A stretch of DNA of 64,000 nucleotides, taken from contig NZ_JAIMJA010000004.1 of the NCBI RefSeq assembly GCF_021295315.1, positions 62,001-126,000 on the forward strand, written 5' to 3'. The notes below the pieces were generated by a model that was given only the letters and a program-made list of their open reading frames with translations, was not told where the DNA came from and did no database searches. Position numbers and translations under genes: made by a program. How positions within the stretch are numbered: position 1 is the stretch's first letter; the number at the start of each line of letters is the position of its first letter. Of this stretch, positions 34,076-43,644 are shown piece after piece. This DNA comes from Motilimonas cestriensis (GTDB taxonomy: Bacteria > Pseudomonadota > Gammaproteobacteria > Enterobacterales > CBDFNC01).

Positions 34076-35662
34076 GTGATGCCTGCCTCTGGACTCGATC
34101 AGCAAGGCTTAACGATTAGCCAGCCCCAGCAGTTAAGAGGCGCAAGCTTTGCGGTGTTATTGCTGTTGTGGGGGGGTGCATTCTATCCCACCTTGCTGAA
34201 TATGGTCCTGATTTGGCATCGCATAGAAACCTTTGCCCACTGCTTTTTTATTTTGCCTATTTGTTTGTATCTAATATGGCAAAAGCGGTTCCAGTTAACC
34301 TGCGTTAGTGTTGCGACTCATTCTCTGGCCTTATTGCTGCTCATTGCCTTGTGGGGGTTGTGGTTGGTCGCAGTACGACTAGGTATTCAGGTGTTAGAGC
34401 AGTTTGCGGTATTGGCCATGTTGCCAAGTTTGGTTTGGTTAACATTTGGTACTCAAGTGTGCCGAGTCATTTTATTCCCGTTGTTATTTGTCTTTTTTGC
34501 CTTGCCGTTTGGTGAATTCTTAATTCCAAAACTGCAATATGTGACAGCGGAAATGACGGTCTACTTACTGCGCTTTAGTGGTGTGCCGGTATACCAAGAA
34601 GGGATGTTTATCTTTATTCCGGGTACTCGGTTTGAGGTGGCTTGGACGTGTAGTGGTATTCGTTACTTATTGGCGGCCCTAAGCCTGGGTTGCCTGTTTG
34701 CCTATATTCACTTTACCCGTTATTACAAGCGGTTATTGTTTGTGTTGCTGTCGATTGCCTTGCCCATTATTGCCAATGGCTTGCGGGCTTGGTCGATTAT
34801 TATGATTTACCACTTTGTTGATCAACGCATTGCTGGTGATATTGATCACCTGATTTATGGTTGGTTTTTCTTCTCTTTCTTGATCACTTTGCTATTTATT
34901 ATTGGTTGGTGGTTGTCTGAGCCCGCCGACCTTAAGCCAGCCAACATCAGTGCTAGCGCTAGTAGTCATTCGTTAAAGGCGCCTCGGCAATTTTTACCGT
35001 TATCTTTGGTTGCTGTCGGCTTTACTATTTTCGCGCTCAGTTGGCAATGGTCGCAGCAATATGAGCAAACCAATCCGCAGCTGTTACAGGCTAACGGTCT
35101 GCCTGCTGGAGTCGCTGGATGGCAGGGGCCAATAAAAGCCAACTTTAGTACTTGGCAGGCTGAGTTTGCCAATGCTGATGTGATCTGGCAACAAGATTAT
35201 CAAAAGTCGGCAGCTTCACTCAGCCTATTTAGTGCTTATTATCAAACAGAGCGTCAGGGTAAAGAGCTGATTAATGTGAGTAATCATTTCTATGATCCAA
35301 AACAGTGGCAGTTACAAGGTCAGGATGTTCAACGTTTCAGCTTAGATGGCCAAGAATTACTAACAAGGCGCTTAAAACTAGCAAACGCGCAGCACAGTAT
35401 CAGTGTGTTTTATTGGTATCAGGTTGGCTCTTATCAATCATTAGATGCTTTTTCTACTAAGTGGAATCAATTATTGAACGCTCCTTTTGGTTATTCGTCG
35501 GGTCAAGTGGTGGCTATCGCGGTTGAGCGACAAAATGATCATCAGCAAGTGATGGATTTTCTTCGGGCTCATCAAACTGAGCTGTGGCGATGGCTGGCAG
35601 AGCCCATCAATCAAAATAGCACCAGAGTATTCGCCAAGGAGCTTGCTAATGAAAATGGATAA
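34076..35662 (+). CDS. xrtA: Exosortase A with fused EpsI domain
   Basis: This membrane protease-transpeptidase cleaves PEP-CTERM sorting signals and is the defining enzyme of the locus. Of 528 residues, the first 280 are an eight-helix exosortase with Cys192 (A-W-T-C-S-G-I-R-Y), Arg237 (N-G-L-R-A-W) and His258 (G-D-I-D-H-L-I-Y-G). The rest is an EpsI/DUF3485 periplasmic domain (V-A-G-W-Q-G-P, F-Y-W-Y-Q-V-G). GTG 34076 and ATG 34079 are both possible starts. No PEP-CTERM substrate is encoded in this window. Confidence 0.94.
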   Translation: MMPASGLDQQGLTISQPQQLRGASFAVLLLLWGGAFYPTLLNMVLIWHRIETFAHCFFILPICLYLIWQKRFQLTCVSVATHSLALLLLIALWGLWLVAVRLGIQVLEQFAVLAMLPSLVWLTFGTQVCRVILFPLLFVFFALPFGEFLIPKLQYVTAEMTVYLLRFSGVPVYQEGMFIFIPGTRFEVAWTCSGIRYLLAALSLGCLFAYIHFTRYYKRLLFVLLSIALPIIANGLRAWSIIMIYHFVDQRIAGDIDHLIYGWFFFSFLITLLFIIGWWLSEPADLKPANISASASSHSLKAPRQFLPLSLVAVGFTIFALSWQWSQQYEQTNPQLLQANGLPAGVAGWQGPIKANFSTWQAEFANADVIWQQDYQKSAASLSLFSAYYQTERQGKELINVSNHFYDPKQWQLQGQDVQRFSLDGQELLTRRLKLANAQHSISVFYWYQVGSYQSLDAFSTKWNQLLNAPFGYSSGQVVAIAVERQNDHQQVMDFLRAHQTELWRWLAEPINQNSTRVFAKELANENG

Positions 35663-36860
35663 TGATGCTCGGCCTTTGATCATGCACGTGGTTTATCGGT
35701 TTTATGCCGGTGGTTTAGAAAATGGCATGGTCAATATTTTAAACCAAATGCCCACTGATAAGGTCCGCCATATTATTGTTTGCTTAACAGATCATGATGA
35801 TTTTATTGAGCGGATTAAAGTGCCGGTTGAAGTGATCGACCTACATAAAAAGCCCGGTACGGATTGGTCTTGTTATTGGCGTTTTATGCAGTTGGTGAAG
35901 CAGTATCAGCCTGACATCGTCCACAGCCGAAATTTAGCTGCGTTGGAATATCAGCTGCCGGCTTGGTTAGCGACAAGACCCCTTGCTTGCCATGGTGAGC
36001 ATGGCTGGGATGTCACTGATTTAACCGGCGGCAGCTTGAAATATCGCTTTGTTCGCTGGCTTTATTCCCATTGGGTCGATGCCTATATCGCCTTATCAAA
36101 GCATACTTTTGATTACTTGATTCAAGGGGTTGGGATCAGTCCTCATAAGATCAGCCATATTTGCAATGGCGTAGATACTGAGCGCTTTCAGCCAGCGGTT
36201 AAGCACCTTATTTTGCCACAAGAGCTGGTGGATAAAGATTGCTTTGTGATTGGTACGGTCGGTCGCTTGGCGCTGGTGAAAAACCAGCTGCTTTTACTCA
36301 GGGCCTTTTCTTCTTTACTTGATAACCCCGCGAGTGATGGCAAAAAAGTGCGGCTGCTAATTATTGGCAGTGGTGAATGCGAAGCAATGCTTAAGGCCTT
36401 TGTTGCAGAGCATCATTTAACGCAATTTGTGGTTTTCCTTGGCCAGCAAGATGATATTAATAAATGGCTGCATTGTATGGACTTATTTGTGTTGCCTTCG
36501 CTCGGAGAAGGTATTTGTAATACGATTTTGGAGGCTATGGCTGCGGGTAAAACCGTCGTTGCAACCGATGTTGGCGGCAATGCTGAGTTAGTTATAGATG
36601 GTGAAACGGGCACCTTGGTTGAGTCGGATAACGATGCTGATTTAGAGCGCGCCATGTTGAACTACCTATTGCGCCCAGCTTTGCTGTTAAAACATGCAGA
36701 AGCAGCTAGGCTTAGAGCAGAGCATGAGTTTTCCTTGCCAGCGATGGTGGCAAAATACACTCGCTTCTACCATGATTTATTAGCGCAACATCATCACCCC
36801 AAGTCGTTACCTTGTGGGGCAGTGCCGCGCGATGTGAAATCAAGTAAGTCGAGAAGTTAG
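35649..36860 (+). CDS. XrtA/PEP-CTERM glycosyltransferase, TIGR03088 type
   Basis: A 403-aa GT4 enzyme: H-V-V-Y-R-F-Y-A-G-G-L-E-N-G near the start, then V-G-R-L-A-L-V-K-N-Q and P-S-L-G-E-G-I-C-N-T-I-L-E-A-M-A-A-G-K. ATG 35649 follows AAGGAG, 14 bases inside the exosortase gene. It adds one of the repeat-unit sugars. Confidence 0.92.
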   Translation: MKMDNDARPLIMHVVYRFYAGGLENGMVNILNQMPTDKVRHIIVCLTDHDDFIERIKVPVEVIDLHKKPGTDWSCYWRFMQLVKQYQPDIVHSRNLAALEYQLPAWLATRPLACHGEHGWDVTDLTGGSLKYRFVRWLYSHWVDAYIALSKHTFDYLIQGVGISPHKISHICNGVDTERFQPAVKHLILPQELVDKDCFVIGTVGRLALVKNQLLLLRAFSSLLDNPASDGKKVRLLIIGSGECEAMLKAFVAEHHLTQFVVFLGQQDDINKWLHCMDLFVLPSLGEGICNTILEAMAAGKTVVATDVGGNAELVIDGETGTLVESDNDADLERAMLNYLLRPALLLKHAEAARLRAEHEFSLPAMVAKYTRFYHDLLAQHHHPKSLPCGAVPRDVKSSKSRS

Positions 36861-36940
36861 TGCTTAGCTAGATCATGGCAAACGAGTTGGACTCATTCAG
36901 TTAGCTTAGGCATCAGTAACAGGCTGTGTCTGGAGGCAGT

Positions 36941-38869
36941 ATGTGCGGAATAGCAGGGATATTTAATACACAAGGTTGTGGTGATGTTGATCCGCAATTA
37001 CTTCGGGCCATGAACCAAGCTCAATTTCATCGTGGCCCGGATGAAGGGGGCGTGTATTTTGCTCCTGCTATTGGTTTAGGTCATCGGCGGTTATCAATTA
37101 TCGATGTGGCATCGGGTCAACAGCCAATGGTCAGTGCGGAGCAGCAAGCGTGTCTGGTGTTTAATGGTGAAATATATAACCATCAATTGTTGCGCCAAGA
37201 GTTGATAAATCTTGGCTGCCGCTTTACTACCCACAGTGACACGGAAGTGATTTTACAAGGTTGGCTAGTTTGGGGAGCGGGCGTGGTCGCTAAGTTGCGA
37301 GGCATGTTTGCTTTTGCCATCTGGGACCAATCGCGACAGCAGCTGTTTTTAGCACGGGATAGACTCGGCATTAAACCGCTTTACTATTCGATGTTAGCTT
37401 CGGGTGAGCTGGTTTTTGGCAGTGAACTAAAGGCGCTGCAGGTGCATCCTGATTTACCTAGCGAGCTTTGCCCTCAGGCCATCTCGGATTATTTCTCCTT
37501 GGGCTATATTCCAGAGCCTAAAACCATTTTTAATCAGGTTTATAAATTACGCCCGGGTCATACCTTAACCGTTTCTGTGGGGCAAAACTTACCGCAAACA
37601 AAACAATATTGGGACGTTTCTTTTGCCCATCAACGTGAACCCGAGCAAGTCGCTAAACTGCTGGTCGAAAAACTCAAACAAGCGGTTGATATTCGTCTGG
37701 TGGCAGAAGTGCCTTTGGGCGCTTTTTTGTCGGGCGGCGTGGATTCTAGCGCAGTAGTGGCGATGATGGCCGAGCTACAGGATGAGCCTGTAAATACCTG
37801 CGCCATTGGTTTTGATGTAGCTGATTTTAACGAAACCGAATTTGCTGAAATGGTAGCGCAGCGCTATCAAACGGCGCATCAAGTCTCGACTATCGCGGCC
37901 GATGATTTTTCTTTGCTCGATAAGCTGGCTTATTTTTACGATGAACCTTTTGCTGACAGTTCGGCGATGCCCACTTATCGGGTCTGTGAGTTGGCGAAAA
38001 AAACCGTTACCGTAGCGCTCTCGGGTGATGGCGGTGATGAGCTTTTTGCTGGTTATCGTCGCTATCAATGGCATTTACATGAAGAAAAAATTCGCAGTCT
38101 AGTACCTGATATTGCAAGAAAACCAGTGTTTTCATTACTGGGTAAAGTGTACCCAAAAGCGGATTGGGCACCAAAGTTTCTGCGTGCTAAAACTACCTTT
38201 CAAGCGATCGCTCGTGACACCATTGAGGGCTATTTTCACAATTTTTCCATCTTTACCGAAGCGCAAAAAGCCTTGTTATTTAGTGATGAGCTGAAGGCGA
38301 TGTTGGGGGATTATCGCAGTATTAGCGTGTTCAACGAACACTATAAGAACTTCGATGGCGATGATCCTTTATCCCTAGTGCAATATTTAGATATGAAGAC
38401 ATACCTACCGGGCGACATACTGACTAAGGTCGACCGCGTCAGTATGGCTCATGCCTTAGAGGTACGAGTGCCCATCTTAGACCATGAATTTGTTGAATGG
38501 AGTGCCAGTTTGCCAGCGAAAACCAAACTGGCTAATGGTGTGTCGAAGGCGATTTTGAAAACAGCCTTAGAGCCTCATTTACCTCATGATGTGCTTTATC
38601 GCAAGAAAATGGGCTTTGCTGTGCCGTTGTGCCGCTGGTTTCGTGGGCCTCTTAACAGTAAGTTAAAAGCCGCACTGTTTGACGGTCATATTGCGCAAAG
38701 CCATTTATTTAATCTTGGCTATATCCAGCAGCTGTTTGAGCAGCATAGTTCGGGGTTGAGGGATCATAGTGCTGCCCTTTGGGCATTGCTGATGTTTGAA
38801 GCCTTTTTAAAAAAACAACTCAGCAATGCCAATAATGAAATTGCTGAGCCTGTCGAATCAGTTGCTTAG
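36941..38869 (+). CDS. XrtA/PEP-CTERM amidotransferase (asparagine-synthase type)
   Basis: A 642-aa class II amidotransferase (TIGR03108). The start MCGIAGIF puts the glutaminase nucleophile Cys at position 2 after Met removal; the glutaminase domain ends around 210 and the synthase PP-loop L-S-G-G-V-D-S-S lies at about 263-270, with S-G-D-G-G-D-E-L-F later. It would amidate a carboxylated sugar or similar precursor. ATG 36941 with GGAGG is chosen; the frame is open 15 bases upstream. Compare the second, cysteine-less homolog at 60369-62177. Confidence 0.92.
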   Translation: MCGIAGIFNTQGCGDVDPQLLRAMNQAQFHRGPDEGGVYFAPAIGLGHRRLSIIDVASGQQPMVSAEQQACLVFNGEIYNHQLLRQELINLGCRFTTHSDTEVILQGWLVWGAGVVAKLRGMFAFAIWDQSRQQLFLARDRLGIKPLYYSMLASGELVFGSELKALQVHPDLPSELCPQAISDYFSLGYIPEPKTIFNQVYKLRPGHTLTVSVGQNLPQTKQYWDVSFAHQREPEQVAKLLVEKLKQAVDIRLVAEVPLGAFLSGGVDSSAVVAMMAELQDEPVNTCAIGFDVADFNETEFAEMVAQRYQTAHQVSTIAADDFSLLDKLAYFYDEPFADSSAMPTYRVCELAKKTVTVALSGDGGDELFAGYRRYQWHLHEEKIRSLVPDIARKPVFSLLGKVYPKADWAPKFLRAKTTFQAIARDTIEGYFHNFSIFTEAQKALLFSDELKAMLGDYRSISVFNEHYKNFDGDDPLSLVQYLDMKTYLPGDILTKVDRVSMAHALEVRVPILDHEFVEWSASLPAKTKLANGVSKAILKTALEPHLPHDVLYRKKMGFAVPLCRWFRGPLNSKLKAALFDGHIAQSHLFNLGYIQQLFEQHSSGLRDHSAALWALLMFEAFLKKQLSNANNEIAEPVESVA

Positions 38870-38877
38870 GAGCCTAT

Positions 38878-40113
38878 ATGCGCATTCTTCATGTCTTAGA
38901 TCATTCGGTGCCGCTACATAGCGGCTATAGCTTTCGTACCTTAGCCATTTTGCAGCAACAACGCGCTCGGGGCTGGCAAACTTTTCACTTAACCTCTGCC
39001 AAGCAAGGGCCGAGGTTAGACTGGCAAGAAATGAATACCGATTTAGTCTTTATGCGCAGCCCGTATCTGGCTTGGGTGATGAAAGTACCGCTGTTACAGC
39101 AGTTATTCACCTTGTTAAGTTTGAAATGGGCCTTAAGTAAAGCAGTAAGGCAAGTCGAGCCTGACGTTATCCATGCCCATTCTTCTGCTTTAAACGGCTT
39201 AGCTGGTTTGTGGCAGGCAAAAATAAGCGGTTTGCCTTTGGTTTATGAAGTACGTGCTTTTTGGGAAGATGCGGCGGTTGATCACGGCACGGCAGTAGAA
39301 AATGGTTTGCGTTATAAATTAACCAAGGCGTTGGAAACCTTTGTGCTTAAACATGCCAGCGCTGTCACCACAATTTGCCAAGGCTTAAAGAGCGACATGG
39401 AAAGTCGCGGTATCCCCGCAGACAAAATTACCTTAATTCCTAATGCGGTCGATATCGACAAATTTACCCCACTAACAGAGCGAGACCAAACGCTTGAGCA
39501 GCAGCTCAACCTTGGCGATAAAAAGGTCTTGGGCTTCCTCGGCTCATTCTACGCTTATGAGGGCTTGAATTTACTGGTTGAGGCGCTTAATCAACCCGCT
39601 TTGCAAGAGCAGAATTTGTGCTTGTTATTAGTTGGCGGAGGCCCACAGGAGGCCGCGCTGAAGCAGCAAGTGGCAAGGTTAGGGTTAGAAGATAAAGTGA
39701 TTTTTGTTGGTCGGGTCAACCATGATCAGGTGTCCCGTTATTACAGCTTGGTTGATGTGCTGGTTTATCCGCGCATTGGTATGAGGCTCACAGAAACCGT
39801 TACACCGTTAAAACCATTAGAGGCCATGGCGCAGAGTAAGCTAGTCGTGGCCTCTGATGTCGGCGGGCATCATGAGCTTATCCGCGAGGGTGAAACCGGT
39901 TATTTATTTAAGCAAGGCGATGTACAAGATTTAGCTGAAACTTTGGCACGGGTGTTGGCCAGCCCTGAAGCTTGGCCTGATATCTGGCAGCAAGGTTTAC
40001 ATTTTGTCCAACATGAACGCAATTGGGCAACTAGCGTGGCCAACTACGTCGATGTTTATCAAGCCAAACCGCAGCCAATGGGAGCGTTGATTGATGGTAA
40101 ATCCTCCCACTAA
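38878..40113 (+). CDS. XrtA/PEP-CTERM glycosyltransferase, TIGR04063 type
   Basis: A 411-aa GT4 enzyme: M-R-I-L-H-V-L-D-H-S-V-P-L-H-S-G-Y-S-F-R-T is the family start. V-Y-E-V-R-A-F-W-E-D-A and the donor region P-R-I-G-M-R-L-T-E-T-V-T-P-L-K-P-L-E-A-M-A confirm it. TAGGAG precedes ATG 38878. It overlaps the next glycosyltransferase by 20 bases. Confidence 0.92.
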   Translation: MRILHVLDHSVPLHSGYSFRTLAILQQQRARGWQTFHLTSAKQGPRLDWQEMNTDLVFMRSPYLAWVMKVPLLQQLFTLLSLKWALSKAVRQVEPDVIHAHSSALNGLAGLWQAKISGLPLVYEVRAFWEDAAVDHGTAVENGLRYKLTKALETFVLKHASAVTTICQGLKSDMESRGIPADKITLIPNAVDIDKFTPLTERDQTLEQQLNLGDKKVLGFLGSFYAYEGLNLLVEALNQPALQEQNLCLLLVGGGPQEAALKQQVARLGLEDKVIFVGRVNHDQVSRYYSLVDVLVYPRIGMRLTETVTPLKPLEAMAQSKLVVASDVGGHHELIREGETGYLFKQGDVQDLAETLARVLASPEAWPDIWQQGLHFVQHERNWATSVANYVDVYQAKPQPMGALIDGKSSH

Positions 40114-41419
40114 TTCAAGTGCTCAAACGGTTAATGCGGGTGATGATGAGCTTTATCCGCCACATCACAGCGGCCATAGCGGTGATAAGCCGGGTTTGAT
40201 GGTGCTCAGCTCATTATTCCCTAGCCAGCGCCGCCCCACGGCAGGCTTGTTCATTCAAGAGCGAATGTTTCGTGTCGCCGCTGAACTTCCTTTATTTGTG
40301 GTGAGCCCCGTGCCTTGGTTTCCATTGCAATCTGCGATCCAGTATTTTGTTCCCCATTATCGGCCTGAGCCGGCGCCTTATGAAGTGCAAACAGCGCCGG
40401 ATGGCTCACTCATTCATGTTTATTTCCCGCGATTTATTGCGTTGCCGGGTGTGGGCCGCTGCTTTGATGGTTTAATGATGGCACTAGCCGTTTATCGTTT
40501 TAGCAAGCGCCAACCAGAGCTGCAATTTGACATTATTGATAGTCACTTTAGTTACCCCGAAGGCGTCGCTGCTGGGCTGTTATCGCGCATTTTTCATAAG
40601 CCTAATACTATTACCATGCGTGGTACGGAAGTACCCCATAGTCGTGGTTTTTTCACGTCACGTTGGATGCGCTGGGCATGGCAGCAAGCGGAGCAAATTT
40701 TTGCTGTGTCCGACTCGTTAAAACAAGTTGCTCAGGCGCAGGATATTACTGAGAGCAAAATAGTAGTGGTGGGCAATGGGGTTGATAGTCATACCTTTTT
40801 TCCGATTAATAAGGACCAAGCTCGCGCTGCGCTAGGGCTGAAAGAGTCAGACCAAGTGCTGATTACCGTTGGTGGATTAGTGCCACGAAAGGGTTTTCAT
40901 CAAGTGATAAAAGCGCTGCCATTACTGCCTGACGAGGTGAAATATTTGATAGTGGGCGGCGCCAGTGCCGAAGGGGATTATCAAGCGCAGCTTGAGCAAT
41001 TGGTGAGTGAGCTTGAACTCAGTGACCGCGTGTTGTTTTTAGGACCCAAGCCAAAAGCGGCATTACACAAGATCCTTAGTGCCGCAGATGTCTTTGTCTT
41101 GGCCAGTGCCAACGAGGGCTGGGCCAACGTCATTTTAGAAGCTATGGCTTGTCGTTTGCCTGTGGTAGCGAGTGATGTGGGTGGTAATAGAGAAGTGGTC
41201 GCTAATCAACAGCTAGGTTTGATTTACCCATACGGTGATTCGGATGCATTACTGCACAGTATTGAACAAGCCCTGAATTTCCAGTGGGATCGTGATGGGA
41301 TCCAAGCTTATGCGCAACAAAATAGTTGGGATTTGCGTGTTGAGCAACTAGTACGACACTTTATTGCGTTAGATCGGGCAAAAGCCGAGTCCTTTCGTCC
41401 AAGTCGCGAGGTAAGCTAA
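40094..41419 (+). CDS. GT4-family glycosyltransferase
   Basis: A 441-aa retaining GT-B enzyme. After a poorly conserved 35-residue start it has the acceptor-side S-S-L-F-P-S-Q-R-R-P-T-A-G-L-F-I-Q-E-R, then V-G-G-L-V-P-R-K-G-F-H and A-N-E-G-W-A-N-V-I-L-E-A-M-A-C-R-L-P-V. ATG 40094 with GGGAG is chosen. It ends directly before the sulfotransferase start (TAA-ATG). Sugar specificity cannot be read. Confidence 0.88.
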   Translation: MVNPPTNSSAQTVNAGDDELYPPHHSGHSGDKPGLMVLSSLFPSQRRPTAGLFIQERMFRVAAELPLFVVSPVPWFPLQSAIQYFVPHYRPEPAPYEVQTAPDGSLIHVYFPRFIALPGVGRCFDGLMMALAVYRFSKRQPELQFDIIDSHFSYPEGVAAGLLSRIFHKPNTITMRGTEVPHSRGFFTSRWMRWAWQQAEQIFAVSDSLKQVAQAQDITESKIVVVGNGVDSHTFFPINKDQARAALGLKESDQVLITVGGLVPRKGFHQVIKALPLLPDEVKYLIVGGASAEGDYQAQLEQLVSELELSDRVLFLGPKPKAALHKILSAADVFVLASANEGWANVILEAMACRLPVVASDVGGNREVVANQQLGLIYPYGDSDALLHSIEQALNFQWDRDGIQAYAQQNSWDLRVEQLVRHFIALDRAKAESFRPSREVS

Positions 41420-42235
41420 ATGAGTATGCGTAAAATAATTGAGAAAACGCAGCAGGGGCAACAGCAGCTAGTCAAGCACTTGGTGCAACACGTCAAGGCC
41501 ACTGAGTCAGAACGAACGATTTTAGTGGCAGGCTGCCAACGCTCTGGCACCAATATGTTGATGGATATCTTGGATTTGAGTTTAGCCACCGATGTTTTCC
41601 ATGAGCGCGATGAAAGGGCGTTTGACCAATATCAGATGCGTGACATGCTGGTAATAAAACAGCTACAAGAGCAAAGCAGGGCCCCGGTATTCGTATTAAA
41701 AACCTTATGTGAATTAGAACTGCTGCCGGAGCTAGCGCAAGAACTGGCGCCAGCTAAAACATTCTGGATTTACCGAGACTTTCACGATGTGGTGAATTCA
41801 ATGTTGAAGTCATTTAGCAACCAACGTCAGCAAGTTCAGCGCTTAATCTCGGGGCATGATGATTCTTGGTGGGGGCGTGGGTTGTCGCCAGGCTCTTTGG
41901 TACTGTTGCGTTCATTGGTTACCCCTGAATTAACCGATACAGATGCCGCAGCCCTGCAGTGGTATGTACGCAATATTATGTTTTTCGAATTAGAGCTGGA
42001 AAACGATCCCAATGTAAAGCTCATTAAGTATGAGCAGCTAGTTGCAGAGCCAGAGGCTTTGTTAAGTCAAGCGCTTAACTTTGTTGAGTTACCCATTAGT
42101 AGCAAAATGACTGATTATATTTTCAGTGGTTCGATAGGCAAGCAAGCTGCACCGAGTATTAGCCCCGAAATAGAGCAATTGTGTCTATCATTATTAAGTA
42201 AGTTAGATGCTTCAAGTGCACGGATAAATTGCTAA
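41420..42235 (+). CDS. Sulfotransferase, first of four in the locus
   Basis: A 271-aa PAPS-dependent sulfotransferase-fold protein. The 5'-phosphosulfate loop is A-G-C-Q-R-S-G-T-N-M-L near residues 38-48, and the 3'-phosphate motif Y-R-D-F-H-D-V-V-N-S-M near 116-126. It would sulfate sugar hydroxyls of the polymer or its precursor. It follows the glycosyltransferase with no gap and lies inside the plus-arm operon, so sulfation seems built into the core pathway. Confidence 0.8.
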   Translation: MSMRKIIEKTQQGQQQLVKHLVQHVKATESERTILVAGCQRSGTNMLMDILDLSLATDVFHERDERAFDQYQMRDMLVIKQLQEQSRAPVFVLKTLCELELLPELAQELAPAKTFWIYRDFHDVVNSMLKSFSNQRQQVQRLISGHDDSWWGRGLSPGSLVLLRSLVTPELTDTDAAALQWYVRNIMFFELELENDPNVKLIKYEQLVAEPEALLSQALNFVELPISSKMTDYIFSGSIGKQAAPSISPEIEQLCLSLLSKLDASSARINC

Positions 42236-42288
42236 GGGATAGCCCTAAGGGGTGCCCAGAGAGATACCTCTTGTCCAAGGAGAAAGGC

Positions 42289-43644
42289 ATGTATACCAAA
42301 TTGGTTTCGTCAGTACTGTTTCCTTTACACGAGCAACTAAAGCGGCACAGCAGTGTGGCTTTACGACGTGAGCTGGAGTCAAGCCAGTGGTTTAATACCG
42401 ATAAACTCGCCGCGATCCAATTGCACAAACTCAACCAATTTATGCTCAACATTGCGCAACATGTCCCTTACTATCGAGGTTTGTTTGCCGATCTTGGTTT
42501 GACTCCTGGTCAGTTTCAATCTGTCAGTGAAATAGCGCAATTGCCTTTATTGGATAAGGCCACTATCCGCAATGCTGGGCAATTACTTAGGGCTGATAAT
42601 GCCGGTCCCTTAAGCCTATTTAATACTGGCGGTTCAAGTGGTCAACCGTTGCAATTTATGGTTGGCAAGCAAAGAAAAAGTCATGATATTGCTGCCAAAT
42701 GGCGAGCAACGCGTTGGTGGGATGTTGATATTGGCGATAAAGAATTGGTGGTGTGGGGGTCACCGATTGAGTTAAAAACGCAAGATCGGCTAAAGCAACT
42801 GCGCGATACCTTATTTCGCAGTCAGTTGTTACCCGCTTTTGCCATGTCAGAGCAGCACTTAAAGGGTTATATTGAAGATATACGCCGCTTTGCGCCGACC
42901 ATGTTGTTTGGCTATCCATCGTCACTGTCTTTGATTGCACGCTACGCAAAATTACATAACATCACCATGTCTGATTTAGGGATCAAGGTGGCTTTTGTTA
43001 CCTCAGAGCGCTTATTTGAAAATCAAAAAGCGTTAATTTCAGAAGTATTTAATTGCCCCGTTGCCAATGGTTACGGTGGTCGCGACGCAGGCTTTATCGC
43101 TCACCAATGCCCGCAAGGCGGCATGCATATTTCGGCAGAAGACATCATCGTTGAAATCATTGATAAGCTGGGTAATCCGCTACCCGCTGGCGAAGTTGGG
43201 GAGGTCGTCGTGACGCATTTGGCTACCGCTGAGTTTCCATTTGTGCGTTACCGTACTGGTGATTTGGCCTGTTTAGGCACAGATTTGTGTCCCTGTGGTC
43301 GCCACTTACCTTTACTTGAAAGTATTGAAGGGCGCACCACTGATTTCATTATTGCCGCCGACGGAACCACCATGCATGCGTTATCGCTTATTTATGTGTT
43401 ACGTGAGCTATCAAATGTAGCAGAGTTTAAGATTATTCAAGAGTCTCAATTTCATACCCGGCTGCTATTAGTCATGCAATCGGATGTGGATAACGCCAGT
43501 ATTGATTTTATTCGTCGCAATTTTCACCAGCGGCTAGGAGATATACAACTCGATATTGAGTTTGTAACACAAATTCCACGCGAAAAATCGGGTAAGTTCA
43601 AATACGTAGAGAGCAAAGTAGGAGTGACTTGGGATTATGCGTGA
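42289..43644 (+). CDS. CapK/PaaK-like adenylate-forming enzyme
   Basis: A 451-aa member of the phenylacetate-CoA ligase/CapK family: F-N-T-G-G-S-S-G-Q-P-L (ATP-binding), N-G-Y-G-G-R-D-A, Y-R-T-G-D-L and a C-terminal G-K-F-K-Y-V. Such proteins in capsule loci are thought to activate acyl groups for sugar modification; a CoA-ligase role here is inference. ATG 42289 with AAGGAGAAAGG is chosen over the upstream frame start at 42229. Its end overlaps the next gene by 8 bases. Confidence 0.85.
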   Translation: MYTKLVSSVLFPLHEQLKRHSSVALRRELESSQWFNTDKLAAIQLHKLNQFMLNIAQHVPYYRGLFADLGLTPGQFQSVSEIAQLPLLDKATIRNAGQLLRADNAGPLSLFNTGGSSGQPLQFMVGKQRKSHDIAAKWRATRWWDVDIGDKELVVWGSPIELKTQDRLKQLRDTLFRSQLLPAFAMSEQHLKGYIEDIRRFAPTMLFGYPSSLSLIARYAKLHNITMSDLGIKVAFVTSERLFENQKALISEVFNCPVANGYGGRDAGFIAHQCPQGGMHISAEDIIVEIIDKLGNPLPAGEVGEVVVTHLATAEFPFVRYRTGDLACLGTDLCPCGRHLPLLESIEGRTTDFIIAADGTTMHALSLIYVLRELSNVAEFKIIQESQFHTRLLLVMQSDVDNASIDFIRRNFHQRLGDIQLDIEFVTQIPREKSGKFKYVESKVGVTWDYA

